64,000 nt of DNA, from contig BDSL01000012.1 of the NCBI GenBank assembly GCA_003116995.1, forward strand, positions 1,167,001 through 1,231,000, given 5' to 3'. Of this stretch, positions 11,977-22,673 are shown one piece after another; position 1 is the first letter of the stretch, and every line of letters begins with the position of its first letter. This stretch comes from Yamagishiella unicocca. Its lineage: Eukaryota; Chlorophyta; Chlorophyceae; Chlamydomonadales; Volvocaceae. A model generated the notes under the pieces. It worked only from the letters and a program-made list of their open reading frames with translations, ran no database searches and had not been told where the DNA came from. A program made the translations under genes and the position numbers.

Positions 11977-12396
11977 GAGACCGTAGCCCGGGCGGTTGGG
12001 TGCTGGGGGCGCCACTGGTTAGGTGGACAGGTTATGGAGATGTCCGTCCTACCAGCCGGGGAGTTGGGAAGGCCGCCAAACAACCCCCCACAGGGGGCCC
12101 CAGCGTAGGCGGACTGGTGGGAGGAGTTAGAGGCCAAGAGTGGCTAGCGGACGTGGTGCCAGGAGTCGGCTGAGCATGCGGCCCTGTGGTGGATGGTAGA
12201 GACCGCTCGTGGGCGCCAGGGATTGGCGAACCGGCCTTAGGGCATGAGCCCCAGAGAGAGACGAGTAAGACTCAGGAACCCGCAACCAGATCGTCGCACC
12301 CCATTCCCACCACCTCAGTGTCCATAGCCTGGCCCATTCCGACAGCAAACCCAGCCCAAGTACCCATACAGTCACTTTGGTGCCTAGATACAGAAT

Positions 12397-15117
12397 GTGA
12401 GTTCGGGGCTGACCCTGGCCGATTGCTATTCTTACACGCAGGGGCCGGGCACGCAGACTTTGATTGGGTATGGGAGAGGCCAGAGACCGGAGACCATGAG
12501 GGTACAAGCCAGCGCTAGGGACGAGACCATCCAGGCCTCGGGCCAGCCGGGGGAAAGGGGGGACGGGAAGAAGGAGCAGCGTTTGGTCAAGGAGGAACAC
12601 GCCACCCAGGCGGCAGGGCCCGAGCAGCCCGACACAGAGGAAGGGCAGTTGGGTGCTGACGAAGACGGGGAAGTGGACTTGAACGCGGACCCGTTGCTCG
12701 AGGGGTCGCCAGCCACCGCAATGCGACCTTACGCCCTGCAAACCAACAGCCTGCTCCCCGACCTCAGCCCACAAGAAGAGCGGCGCTGTATCCAAGTAGT
12801 GATAGACCAGGTCCTGAGCAGCGCGAGACGGGTCGGGCAACCCAACGCCATAGACCCCATGAAATCTTCCGGCGGGCGGGTCGAGGACTGCATCTGGCGC
12901 TCGAAAGCGGCGTTCGGCATATGCCGAACGCCGCTTTCGAGCGCCAGATGCAGTCCTCGACCCGCCCGCCGGAAGATTTCCTACCGGGCCGGCTACGTAC
13001 ACACCGGGCGGCATGGCGGCACTGCTTTGCGCAGAGCAGCCCGGACCGCGAACGAACCCAGCAAGCAGCAGCGCATGCTCCTGGGGATGATAGAGGATGG
13101 GGTGAAGTTCAAGTGGGTCGGGGCAAGGCCAGCAGACGCCCCGGCAACCCCCCAACAGCGCCGCAAACGCCACATCGTCACACAGATGCTGCGACAGGCG
13201 GAGCCGACGGCGGACCCCGAGCAGTTCCTGACGGGGCCCACGCCCCACAAGGTGCAGTTCCCGAACCACCGCAGCGCGGCAGAGTATGCAGATATGGTCC
13301 GGACAGAGCTCCAGAAGTAAGTGCCTGCAAGCCGGGGTGGTGGCCAAGTGGTCAGCAGACATGGGGGAACCGACGGTTATCAATGGCCTACGGGTCGTGG
13401 TGGGAGCGGACGGCAAGAAGTTCCGCCTGTGCATGAACCCCATGTACCCCAACCTGTTCATGGAGATCCCGCCGCTCAAGTATGAGTCCATCCTGGATGT
13501 GCGAGGCTTCGTCCAGAAGGGCGACTGTTTGTTCACCACCGACGACAAGTCGGGGTACTGGAACCTGCTGCTACACCCCAGCATGTACCGATACGTGGCC
13601 TTCCAGTGGGACAATGTGACATACTACTGGCCCACCCTAGCGTTCGGGCTGGCACCCGCCTGCTGGGTCTACTCGACGCTGAAGCTGGAGATGTTCCGAC
13701 CGCTGCGGGCATGCGGCATGGACCTTGCTTTCCTGATCGACGACTGCTTGGGCGCCGCACGGTCCGTGGGGGAGGCACGCTTCCAGTGCCGGCTGCTAGT
13801 CGAGCTCATGACGACCCTGGGCTTCACCCTTTCGCTGAACAAATGCCAGCTGCAGCCGTCGGCCCGGGTACGATTCCTGGGTTTCCTGGTTGACTCTGAG
13901 AACCAGACGCTATCCGTGCCCGAGGATAAGGTGGAGGCACTGGATCGGTTAGTGAGGCAGCTAGAAGAGGCGCCACCAAGCAGTGTCACCTACCGGCAGG
14001 TAGCACAAGTGGCGGGCAAGATCATGGCCATGTCGCCGGCCGTATCGCTGGCCCCCCTGCATGCCCGAGTGATAGGGCTGGCACTGGCGGGTCGGGAGAG
14101 CTGGGACGACGCGGTGGGCGACCCAGGATTTTTCACCCAGCGAGCCCGTTTGTTCGTGTCGCTAGTCCGGGTCAAGAACGGAAAGACATGGTGGGCCAAG
14201 GGCACCCACTTCAAGCTGCGCGCAGTGGGCGACGCATCAGATGTCGGCACGAGAGGATTCCTCCCGGACGGTGAGCTCGGACCAGACAGCAAGTTTTCGG
14301 TACCGTTTACGGCGGAGCAAGCCGCGAGGCAGGCGGCAAACGACTTCTCAAGCACGGAGCGGGAGGTGACCGCGGCGGCAATCTGCCTCCAGTTCATCGA
14401 CAGCCACCAACCCGGCCTCCTTAGGCATCGCACGGTCCAGTACCAAACGGACAGCCAGGCAGCCATGTTCTGTGTCCTGGGCATGAAAGGGGCACCACCA
14501 TGTCTGCTGGCGGTGGATGCGCTCCTCACGTGGTGCGCTGAGCGGGACTGCGAGCTGGAAACGGTGTGGTATCCCCGGGAGACGCCAGCGCAGCAGGCCG
14601 CGGATTTGTTGAGCAAGCACCCGAGCCTGCGACAGTGGGCCCTCCACCAGACCATCTATGAAGGTCTCTGGGCAGAACCCGGCCTCGTGGGACGTCGGCC
14701 GTATATGGACCTGTTCGCTGACGAAGGTACGACAAAGGTACCGGGACGCTTCTTCTCGCGCACTGGAGCCCCAACAGCAGCGGTGTAAACGCGCTCGCGC
14801 ACTCCTGGAGCGCCCCACCCGGGTGGTCAGGCCCGGACCGCCCGCTCCTCTATCTCAACCCGCCATTTGAACTAATGGGGGCCGTGGTACGCAAGCTCCG
14901 GGACGAAGCACCGGATTGCGTGCTGATTGCACCCGTGTGGCCACGCTGGTGGGCAGCGCAGCTCGGCCGACTGCCACACTACCGTGGAGTCCGGCAGCTG
15001 CCAACAAAGGACATCTTCGTAACCTGGGACCCGGTGAAGGGACAAGTAGCAAAAACCCCCCACTACGGAGTGCAGGCGTGGTATTTCTACCGGGACCCCG
15101 CCACGCTGGAACGCTGA
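12397..15117 (+). pseudogene. Broken pol of a DIRS-like element: reverse transcriptase, RNase H and NPPF domain
   Basis: The RT core (13330-14100) has the TTDDKSGYW block and the catalytic FLIDDCLG box (an LIDD variant of the usual YxDD). RNase H follows with its four acidic positions visible: GDASD, STERE, QTDSQA and AADLLSK. The frame closes at 14788, but the next domain (LYLNPPFELMG through IAPVWP to a stop at 15117) sits in another frame, so a frameshift lies near 14765-14790. A second break is at 13320, where one inserted base puts a stop between TELQK and CLQAG. A third lies near 13050-13080, between GRLRTHRAAW and LLGMIEDGVKFKW. The palindrome at 12861-12980 disrupts the N-terminal part. 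The element is therefore probably dead, unless some frameshifts are programmed or are assembly errors. Confidence 0.75.
12861..12980. repeat. Perfect 120-bp palindrome (two 60-bp arms, no spacer)
   Basis: Positions 12861-12920 are the exact reverse complement of 12921-12980, with the centre at cggcat|atgccg. The peptide MPNAAFERQMQSS is therefore encoded on both strands outward from the centre. The right arm continues into the pol frame (DFLPGRLRTH), so the left arm is the likely inverted copy. Confidence 0.97.
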
Positions 15118-15120
15118 TCG

Positions 15121-15666
15121 CATAAGATGATGCCCGGACGCGGGGTTTTCAGCAACCGTTGGATCGCAGCATGGGTCGACAGCAGACGGGACCCGGCAGA
15201 CCTAGGCACCCGGACCTGACCACGAGAGGCAGGTCGACGGGGCTGGGCCCTTGGGCCGAAGGGGGTTTGTTAGGAGTCAGGACGAGTGCGGTTACGGCAG
15301 TGCCGGACGACTTGGGGGCAAACGGCGGTGCAGTGCGGCGATGGTCGTGTGACATCGCGGTGCTTGGGGGCCAGGTGACGGCTCGGGGCAGAAGGCCGTT
15401 TCTTTTGACGGGAGGATCCGGGCGGAGGGACCCGGAGTAACATACCCAAAGACGGACATGGGAGAGAGAAGACCGCCGGGAGGCGTCGGAGTAGTTCGGG
15501 GGAAGAGGGAAGAGGCCGCCGGTGGGCGGTGTGTGTATGGGCAATGCTGGTTACACAGAGAGAGCCAGCTCGGAGGGCCTTGCGATGTGGCGCCCTACCA
15601 TACATAAGTTAGTCCAAGTACGGCCGACGAGCACTTGCATGCCAGCAATTGCATGCCAGCAATCGT
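15121..15666. other. Spacer between retroelement and segmental duplication; no gene seen
   Basis: GC-rich up to about 15600, with only short unrelated open frames. It may be the remnant 3' non-coding part of the retroelement. At its right end a 14-bp direct repeat (gcatgccagcaatt / gcatgccagcaatc, 15638-15665) abuts the first base of the duplicated block. Confidence 0.5.
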
Positions 15667-16003
15667 GGGCAGGGAAACATCACACGGCCTGCCGATCGTA
15701 TTGACATTGGCTCAGACGAGAGAATTGCGTAAACGATGGGCGATCAAACGGGATCCGGCCTTTGGCATTATGCATAGAGAACGGTGTGCACTCGTCCGTA
15801 CAGCTGAAAATGGAGGAACATTAATGTTGTTTTAAAAATCACTAATAAAAATCGTATTTCTTGGATTTTATGCAACTCATTAAAGCCGTATTGAAACGCA
15901 AGGCAGGCCTAGTTTCCCGAAAAAACCATATTCCTGGCGTCGTTGGTTATAGCGACCAACTACTCTGGGAATTTATCCGCGTTCGGTTCTGAGTTGTTTC
16001 CGC

Positions 16004-16046
16004 ACGAATCGATACATTACGCAATAATGTATTATGCGATTCGCGC
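16004..16046. repeat. Imperfect AT-rich hairpin at the start of each duplicated copy
   Basis: cgaatcg-atacatta, a short loop, then taatgtat-...-cgattcg. It is present again near 21303 and 26549. It could be the end of an older transposable element; nothing else supports that. Confidence 0.5.
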
Positions 16047-16285
16047 TACAACATGGGGTTACATAAAAAAACCGGTAACTCGAATCGAGGGGGTTACATA
16101 AAAGGACCGGTAACAGGAAAACCCTAAAACCCCCCCGAGGGCAGGGAGCCGCGGGTGCTGTTGAGGGGGCTCCAGGGAGGCTCCAGCGGGGGATGCGGTA
16201 CTCCCCGCCCCTCCTCGAAACCTGGGGAGGGACACGGGTGCTGACACTCCCCCCTTCCTGTTCACCTGTCTCGGGGGCCCTGCAG

Positions 16286-16719
16286 GCCTGGGTGGCGGGA
16301 GGTAAAGCAGCTGACGTGTTCCTGGTGCTGGCTCGTACGAATGTGGAGCCCCGCAAGGGTCTGTCGCTGTTTGCCATCACCAGGGTGAGGGTTTGGGGGA
16401 GGGACCGATGCGGATGCGGGTGCGGGCACCGCGGTTTTACTTGCTGTGGGGGAGTGTGGTGGGGGGCGGGTGAGGGCATGTGCCACCCGAACCGCTGAGG
16501 ACACGTCATCACTCGGCCCACCACACCACACCCCGTCCTTAAAACCCTAAAACCCTGAACCCCTCCCGGCCCCGCCTCTCCTCCGCAGAACATGCCCGGC
16601 CTCGCTGTCCGGCTGGCGCAGCTGCCCCGTGGCGCCCCTGGTGCTCAACCGAGTGGTGGTTAGAACCGAGTACCTGATCGGGAGGGAGGGACAGGGTGCG
16701 GAGCTGCTGGACACGGCGT
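16286..16719 (+). pseudogene. Acyl-CoA dehydrogenase fragment (copy A)
   Basis: Two exon-like pieces (16286-16384 and 16589-16719) match exons of the gene in copy C. The first encodes AWVAGG.AADVFLVLART, typical of the acyl-CoA dehydrogenase middle domain. The second has lost 20 bases relative to copy C just after NMPG, shifting the frame. The rest of the gene is absent because the duplication breakpoint follows within the next intron. Neither upstream exons nor an ATG are present. Confidence 0.7.
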
Positions 16720-16989
16720 GTGAGTGGCTGGCGGGAGGGGGGATTGTAAGAACCATTTTACACGACGGGACAGGATAGTTGGCGCATGGTCGTCAGACAC
16801 CAATTTTGCAGGGGGAGGGAGGGGGAGAGGGAGGAAACCCGTGTCCGAGTAAAATCCGTTCGGAAGTACGTTTGGATATACGTTTGGAGCAGGCGGAGGG
16901 AGGGAGGGAGGGGGGGGGTGGGCGGGAGGGGACGGGAGGGAGAGGAGGTGGCAACACCGCGTGATCCTAGGCGAATCGTCCTTCACACG

Positions 16990-17212
16990 GTGCCCCTCGG
17001 GGCTTGTGGCTTTCCTTGCGTACGGGCTGTGCTGAAAATGTACCACAAGAACGCCAAGAAGATCCGGCTTGAGGACGGCAGCCCGGCCATGGACGGCACC
17101 GTGAGCGTCATGGGACAGCACGGCGAGCTGCTGGGTGTGTACCACGGCAGCGGCGGCCTGGGGGAGCTTGCGCGCCCCTCGGCTGCGAGAGCGCATCGAG
17201 GCACTGGGGCAG
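16990..17212 (+). pseudogene. Unrecognised coding exon fragment at the duplication junction (copy A)
   Basis: A stretch with strong G/C third-position bias encodes VLKMYHKNAKKIRLEDG, then DGTVSVMGQHGELLG, up to about 17165. After GELARP the coding character moves to another frame (RLRERIEALGQ followed by a GTGCGT donor-like site), implying one frameshift. Sequence upstream of the breakpoint belongs to another gene, so the 5' part is missing. No family recognised. The same fragment is at about 22290-22515 in copy B. Confidence 0.4.
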
Positions 17213-17340
17213 GTGCGTCCGGGTTGGGTCCATCATCAGGTGGTGAAGCTGTGCGGTGGTGCTGCACGGCGCGGCGCTGTGTAGCGACAAATGCAGACAC
17301 TCATGCGATTTGGACGTGACACTGACCACTCGCTTATTAC

Positions 17341-17345
17341 TTACA
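17341..17345 (-). terminator. TGTAA poly(A) signal of the coiled-coil gene (copy A)
   Basis: Plus-strand ttaca lies 26 bases past the stop codon at 17371. TGTAA is the usual chlorophycean poly(A) signal. The copy B equivalent is at 22644-22648. Confidence 0.6.
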
Positions 17346-17370
17346 CGCCGAATGTTCCTGAGTGTGTTCC

Positions 17371-18157
17371 TCAAAACGCCCCCGAAAGGATCCTCACGAG
17401 TTCAGAGGCGTTGCTACACGCCTCAAACGCGGGCGCCAACCCTAGCACTACGACGAGGCCGGTGCCAACTGCCAGCAGGCTGTGGCAGAACAGGGCCCAG
17501 CCGACCCCAATGATCGCTGTCCACGTCTGCGGAGCGGGAGGCACCGAACATCAAGATCGTGGTCAGACCCCTGACGAACGTCGAAGCCCCTGGATCGTAG
17601 GGGCCAGCATTCGAAGTGCTGAAGCGTAGAATTGCCACATGAGCACCACGATCGTGAGAGCCGCCACCCCCGCCACCTGCGCAGTCGACCACTGCCATCA
17701 ACACACGCAATCCCCGCAAGTTTGGAACATACGTATGCACACACACGGGCTGCGAACGCACTCGTTGCGCACTCACCACGCGCGCCCAGGTGTCCCGCGT
17801 CTTCGCCGCGTCCGCCCGAGCCTTCTCCGCGTCCCGCGCCTTCTCCGCCTCCTCCGCCCGCGCCTTCTCCGCGTCCCGAGCCTTCTCCGCCTCCTCCGCC
17901 CGCGCCTTCTCCTCGTCCGCCCGCGCCTTCTCTGTGTCCCGCGCCTTCTCCGCCTCCTCCGCCCGCGCCTTCTCCGCGTCCCGCGCCTTCTCCGCCTCCT
18001 CCGCCCGCGCCTTCTCCGCGTCCCGCGCCTTCTCCGCCTCCTCCGCCCGCGCCTTCTCCCGCAACTCCGCCCGGGAAGCGGCTGCAGCCGGCAGCGGCGC
18101 CGCAGAGCTCACCACCGCCAGCGCCAGCGCCACGCACACGCCCCGACGGCAGCATGA
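17371..18157 (-). CDS. Coiled-coil protein with signal-like N-terminus and two membrane segments (copy A)
   Basis: Minus-strand gene read as three exons. Exon 1 (about 18157 down to 17777) encodes a hydrophobic stretch (VCVALALAVVSSAAP) followed by Lys/Glu/Ala/Arg repeats of the type EKARAEEAEKARDAEK, a charged single-helix or coiled-coil rod; it ends at a GTGAGT donor. Exon 2 (from 17676) starts after gactgcgcag and encodes AALTIVVLMWQFYASALRML, a membrane helix. Exon 3 (17526-17371) encodes IIGVGWALFCHSLLAVGTG, a second helix, and stops at 17371. TGTAA follows 26 bases later. The exon 2/3 donor and the first ATG are not resolved; an in-frame stop lies just upstream of a possible acceptor (ttatag) at 18158. 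Codons are nearly all GAG/AAG/GCG/CGG, unlike the proline-rich frame on the other strand. Family and function unknown. Confidence 0.55.
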
Positions 18158-18532
18158 CTATAAGCAGGTAAGCAGAGGGCGCGATGAACAGGGTATGAGC
18201 GTAGCCTTTAGCGCGCGAGCGTTGTCGGGGCTGCCAGCCTTGTCAGCATCATGAGGCTTCCAGCCTTGACTTTCAAGAATCAGCACGGCCGGCTATCCTT
18301 GCGGCCACAAACAAAGTGAGCTTACCGGCGAAAGGCGCTGCAACGGGAACCGAGGCGAGCCGAGAGCCGCGCTGGCCATTCCCAGCTGTGCTCCAGCAGC
18401 CCTAAAGGCTCCTTGGATGCAGTTGGGCTACTACACGGCCAGGAGCTTAAGAAGTTCGAGCGCCGGAAGCGTTGACGCGAAGCAGCAGCAGGACGTGGAA
18501 TGTTGCGATGCAAGTCAAGTCGCGCTATGTGG

Positions 18533-18562
18533 TAGGCGAGGTGAGGCGAGGTGAGGCGAGGT
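18533..18562. repeat. aggcgaggtg microsatellite
   Basis: Three and a half copies of the 10-mer; repeated at about 23771-23800 in copy B. Confidence 0.85.
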
Positions 18563-18623
18563 GAGTAGTGAATTTGTTTATACACGCTGTATCATGGGAG
18601 TAAGAGTTGAGCGGCCTTCGGCC

Positions 18624-18843
18624 GGTTGTGTCACGCTGGGTCGTGACGTTTAGTGACGTAGAGGGGGAAAAAATTGAAATCCAAGCCCAGGCCGCACCTT
18701 CTGCATTTCTTGACGAACAATGTTAGTATTACGGGCCACATCGAGCTTGCTGTAAGGAGAAGTCAGTGGGAAAGACGGACCTGCATTTCACGCTGGTTCC
18801 ACCCTGTACGTCACTAAACGTCACGACCCAGCGTGACTGAACC
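18624..18843. mobile_element. 220-bp MITE with 37-bp inverted ends and 9-bp target duplication (copy A)
   Basis: The ends GGTTGTGTCACGCTGGG... and GGTTCAGTCACGCTGGG... (on the complement) match over 37 bases with only two differences. The element is flanked by the exact 9-bp direct repeat CCTTCGGCC (18615-18623 and 18844-18852). There is no coding capacity. A 9-bp target duplication points to the Mutator-like superfamily; the superfamily is inferred. Confidence 0.88.
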
Positions 18844-19207
18844 CCTTCGGCCCGACCCCAGTGTGGGGCGCGCAAAACAGAAAGGTTTTTTACAAGGCCG
18901 GGGAGCATAGCGCTTGCATAGCTGCATAGCTGCGACGCAGGGCTACGCAACGGTAATGCGAAGCAGCGGTCGCCGTTAGGCTGGAGCACGCTGAAGCGGC
19001 CCCCAACGCGCTGAACCCGAGGATGCGCTGAGTAGACGGGCCCGTAGTCCGTGCCTATGCTGTTGTTCATGTTGAAGTCGCAAGCGCCCACGGGATGCGG
19101 AGGGGTCATTGCGGGTCGGGCCGGGTCATCGCGGGGTCGGGTCATTGCGGGCCCCCGTGCTCGCACGTCGCACCCCGCCCCGTCCGGCCGTCCCCCCCCC
19201 TCCCCAG

Positions 19208-20091
19208 GTTGAACTGATGTCGCTGCTCAACCACGACCCGATGCTGGGATGCCAGCTGCAGGACCCCAGTGAGTCGGCGGCTGGCGTGGCGGCGACGCCG
19301 TAAGTACGGCATCAAAGATTGACCCCTCGTTTAACCAAGCGTACCGTTCCTCTTCCAGTCTCCCTACTCGCCTCCTCCACACCCACACATACGGGTGTCC
19401 ACAGACCCTCGACTCCGTGCCACTAACCTTGCCCATCCCACTTGGTCTGGATGCGGCCTCTACCTTGCGCGTTCCTCGACCCACCAGAGGGCGCGCTGTG
19501 GTCGCTGCTGGATGCGCTCCATGCGGAGGGCCTCAGCGCCAGCGCCTGCCCCCGCAGCGGTTGTACCTGCGGCCCAGCCAGGTGGATAGTTGGGGGGCAG
19601 GGCTGGCACAACAGTACGGCAGACAAGGCACTGTACCCCGCATGGTGCGATGCACAGAGGGCACCAGTATGAGCAGAGGTTCAGAAATGTCGAACAAAAA
19701 CGGAGCTCGCCCCTGCCTCCCGCCCGCCCCCCTTTTCTACACAGGTTCCTCTCCCCTGCCAGCCTGCTGGCCGGCCTGGCCGCCCAACGGGGCCCCGACG
19801 CCGCCCACCCGCGCCTCGCCTGCTGCTACGGCCTGGTGGAGTCCGCCGCGGGCCTGGGCCACCAAGCCCTGAGCCACCGTCACCTGCCCCTCCCAGCCCC
19901 GCGCCCCCCAGTCCCACACCTCCATCACCCGAGCCTCCAAGCCTGGAGCCGCCAAGCCCGGAGCCGGCACAGCAGCTGTCTCCAAGGCGTCACACTGCCA
20001 CGCCTGCTCTCAGCAGCAGCGCACTTTGGTGCTCAAGCTGACCGAGCAGTGCACGTGCGGCAAGCACGTCAGCAAGAAGCAGAAGTTGTGA
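19208..20091 (+). CDS. Unknown plus-strand gene with Cys-rich C-terminus (copy A), 5' incomplete
   Basis: Exons with phase-consistent joints: 19208-19268 (VELMSLLNHDPMLGCQLQDP, ending at GTGAGT), 19488-19581 (GALWSLLDALHAEGL), then from 19745 (FLSPASLLAGLAAQ ... LACCYGLVESAAGLG). A last exon in another frame ends KHVSKKQKL at the stop 20089-20091, preceded by CHACSQQQRT and QCTCGKH, a CxxC...CxC pattern that could bind zinc. The junction between the third and last exon is not resolved, and no initiating exon was found between the MITE and 19208. I do not recognise the family. TGTAA words follow at 20523 and 20718. Confidence 0.4.
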
Positions 20092-20965
20092 GAAGGCATT
20101 GACCCTATCTCTCCGAGGAAGCTGTGACGAGGACTAGAAGAAATGGCTGCTTATTGCGACGAGACTGTCAGGTGTCGCGTATCGCGTAGGAGAATGTCGT
20201 ACAGTGACTGCCAGTTCGGTCTGCTTTCGGCGCGTGCGCGCCTTTGCGTAGTAACTGTCGTTGTGAAGTTCATCCTGCCGAGACATATCCCTCTGCCAGG
20301 ACGTGGCCTCCCGCCCTATGGTGGGCCGTCATGGGGTCACGTGGCGTCGTCGTTCGTTTCAGGCGTACAGGTTGCAGGCACACTACAGTGTGTGTGCTTT
20401 GGGGATGGCCGTTCGTGGTTGTGTGTTCGTGTCGGGCTTTGCCAAGGAGGGTTTGCCGTTCGTCACGTGCCTTGGTTGCCGTTGCGGGGCTTGGCTGCCG
20501 TCGCGGTTGGAGAGTGTTCCGCTGTAACCTTATGCCTTCAAATGCGGTGGACTGTGTAAGCTGGCGAAGGGTAGGCCAGGACTGTAGGGTGTGTCAGTTG
20601 TGGAGTAGTGTGCACGGAGCGCTGGTGGAGGGTTGCTCCCACTCTCATCTCTAATTAACTTTCGCTATTACGTTTGCTACGAATAAGTTGAATCAGGATG
20701 CGATCGCGCAAATTTATTGTAACTTAGCACTTTAACTCAGAACTTGGCTTGGTATTTACGCTAATTTACGCATAAATCGTCCGCGCAAGTTCCCCATCCC
20801 CCATCTCAGCCATTTAACCGCCTCTGGATCACCCCATAATTTGCGCAATTTGCAGACGTTCGGTAGAACATGGGTACGAGGAAGCCAAACGGTAACGGAC
20901 GCCTTACCAAACTCACGTTAGCCTGAGTACGGCGAGACCATTTGAGTTACAGCAGTTGAAATCAT
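20092..20965. other. 3' flank of the copy A unknown gene; no further gene
   Basis: 3'-UTR-like sequence with TGTAA at 20523-20527 and 20718-20722, then an AT-rich tail to the copy boundary. The corresponding copy B stretch is 25337-26210. Confidence 0.5.
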
Positions 20966-21584
20966 GGGCAGGGAAACATCACACGGCCTGCCGATCGTAT
21001 TGACATTGGCTCAGACGAGAGAATTGCGTAAATGATGGGCGATCAAACGGGATCCGGCCTTTGGCATTATGCATAGAGAACGGTGTGCACTCGTCCGTAC
21101 AGCTGAAAATGGAGGAACATTAATGTTGTTTTAAAAATCACCAATAAAAATCGTATTTCTTGGATTTTATGCAACTCATTAAAGCTGTATTGAAACGCAA
21201 GGCAGGCCTAGTTTCCCGAAAAAACCATATTCCTGGCGTCGTTGGTTGCAGCGACCAACTACTCTGGGAATTTATCCGCGTTCGGTTCTGAATTGTTTCC
21301 GCACGAATTGATACATTACGCAATAATGTATTATGCGATTCGCGCTACAACATGGGGTTACATAAAAAAACCGGTAACTCGAATCGAGGGGGTTACATAA
21401 AAGGACCGGTAACAGGAAAACCCTAAAACCCCCCCGAGGGCAGGGAGCCGCGGGTGCAGTTGAGGAGGCTCCAGGGAGGCTCCAGTGGGGGATGCGGTAC
21501 TCCCCGCCCCTCCTCGAAACCTGGGGAGGGACACGGGTGCTGACACTCCCCCCTTCCTGTTCACCTGTCTCGGGGGCCCTGCAG

Positions 21585-22026
21585 GCCTGGGTGGCGGGCG
21601 GTACGGCAGCTGACGTGTTCCTGGTGCTGGCTCGTACGAATGTGGAGCCCCGCAAGGGTCTGTCGCTGTTTGCCATCACCAGGGTGAGGGTTTGGGGGAG
21701 GGACCGATGCGGATGCGGGTGCGGGCACCGCGGTTTTACTTGCTGTGGGGGGGGTGGGGGAGTGCGGTGGGGGCGGGTGAGGGCATGTGCCACCCGAACC
21801 GCTGAGGACACGTCATCACTCGGCCCACCACACCACACCCCGTCCTTAAAACCCTAAAACCCTGAACCCCTCCCGGCCCCGCCTCTCCTCCGCAGAACAT
21901 GCCCGGCCTCGCTGTCCGGCTGGCGCAGCTGCCCCGTGGCGCCCCTGGTGCTCAACCGAGTGGTGGTTAGAACCGAGTACCTGATCGGGAGGGAGGGACA
22001 GGGTGCGGAGCTGCTGGACACGGCGT
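21585..22026 (+). pseudogene. Acyl-CoA dehydrogenase fragment (copy B)
   Basis: Same two exon-like pieces as in copy A, with the same 20-base deletion in the second, so the deletion predates or spread with the A/B duplication. Not expected to make a functional enzyme. Confidence 0.7.
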
Positions 22027-22289
22027 GTGAGTGGCTGGCGGGAGGGGGGATTGTAAGAACCGTTTACGCGACGGGACAGGATAGTTGGCGCATGGTCGTC
22101 AGACACCAATTTTGCAGGGGGAGGGAGGGGGAGAGGGAGGAAACCCGTGTCCGAGTAAAATCCGTTCGGAAGTACGTTTGGATATACGTTTGGAGCAGGC
22201 GGAGGGAGGGAGGGAGGGGGGGGGTGGGCGGGAGGGGACGGGAGGGAGAGGAGGTGGCAACACCGCGTGATCCTAGGCGAATCCTTCAC

Positions 22290-22515
22290 ATGGTGCCCCT
22301 CGGGGCTTGTGGCTTTCCTTGCATACGGGCTGTGCTGAAAATGTACCACAAGAACGCCAAGAAGATCCGGCTTGAGGACGGCAGCCCGGCCATGGACGGC
22401 ACCGTGAGCGTCATGGGACAGCACGGCGAGCTGCTGGGTGTGTACCACGGCAGCAGCGGCCTGGGGGAGCTTGCGCGCCCCTCGGCTGCGAGAGCGCATC
22501 GAGGCACTGGGGCAG
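22290..22515 (+). pseudogene. Unrecognised coding exon fragment at the duplication junction (copy B)
   Basis: Copy of the fragment at 16990-17212 with the same frame break; a few substitutions only. Confidence 0.4.
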
Positions 22516-22673
22516 GTGCGTCCGGGTTGGGTCCATCATCAGGTGGTGAAGCTGTGCGGTGGTGCTGCACGGCGCGGCGCTGTGTAGCGACAAATGCAGA
22601 CACTCATGCGATTTGGACGTGACACTGACCACGCGCTTATTACTTACACGCCGAATGTTCCTGAGTGTGTTCC

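Larger units (their letters stand above)
10063..15120 (+). mobile_element. Degenerate DIRS-like (tyrosine-recombinase class) retrotransposon
   Basis: This GC-rich block contains, in order, an alanine-rich gag-like ORF, a CCCH-finger ORF, a reverse transcriptase/RNase H polyprotein and a segment with an NPPF motif. That order and the RT/RNase H/NPPF arrangement match DIRS-like retroelements known from Chlamydomonas and other eukaryotes. I could not find a tyrosine recombinase or the inverted/split terminal repeats expected of a complete DIRS element, and at least three frameshifts break the coding frame. The boundaries are soft: the left is the satellite edge and the right is the last recognisable coding sequence (about 15117). 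Confidence 0.7.
15667..20965. repeat. Tandem segmental duplication, copy A (5299 bp)
   Basis: The block begins gggcagggaaacatcacacg; the same start recurs at 20966 and 26211. Copy A and copy B are nearly identical base for base, differing by scattered substitutions and a few indels (for example a 20-bp-scale difference near 18955 and missing coiled-coil repeats). Content: AT-rich lead, acyl-CoA dehydrogenase exon pieces, breakpoint near 16990, unknown exon, minus-strand coiled-coil gene, MITE, plus-strand unknown gene, AT-rich tail. Confidence 0.95.

Noticed and set aside
12127..13614. 495-codon minus-strand frame
   Set aside because: Antisense shadow of the retroelement pol, passing through the palindrome; no recognisable domain.
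17632..18171. Plus-strand Pro/Ser-rich frame resembling a pherophorin rod ([12 protein letters not shown])
   Set aside because: It is antisense to the EKAR coiled-coil frame, has mixed third positions unlike algal coding sequence, and lacks splice and domain context; the minus strand has both.
20143..20559. 138-codon frame after the unknown plus-strand gene
   Set aside because: Lies in the probable 3' UTR between the stop at 20091 and TGTAA signals; Cys/Val/Arg-rich without domain features.
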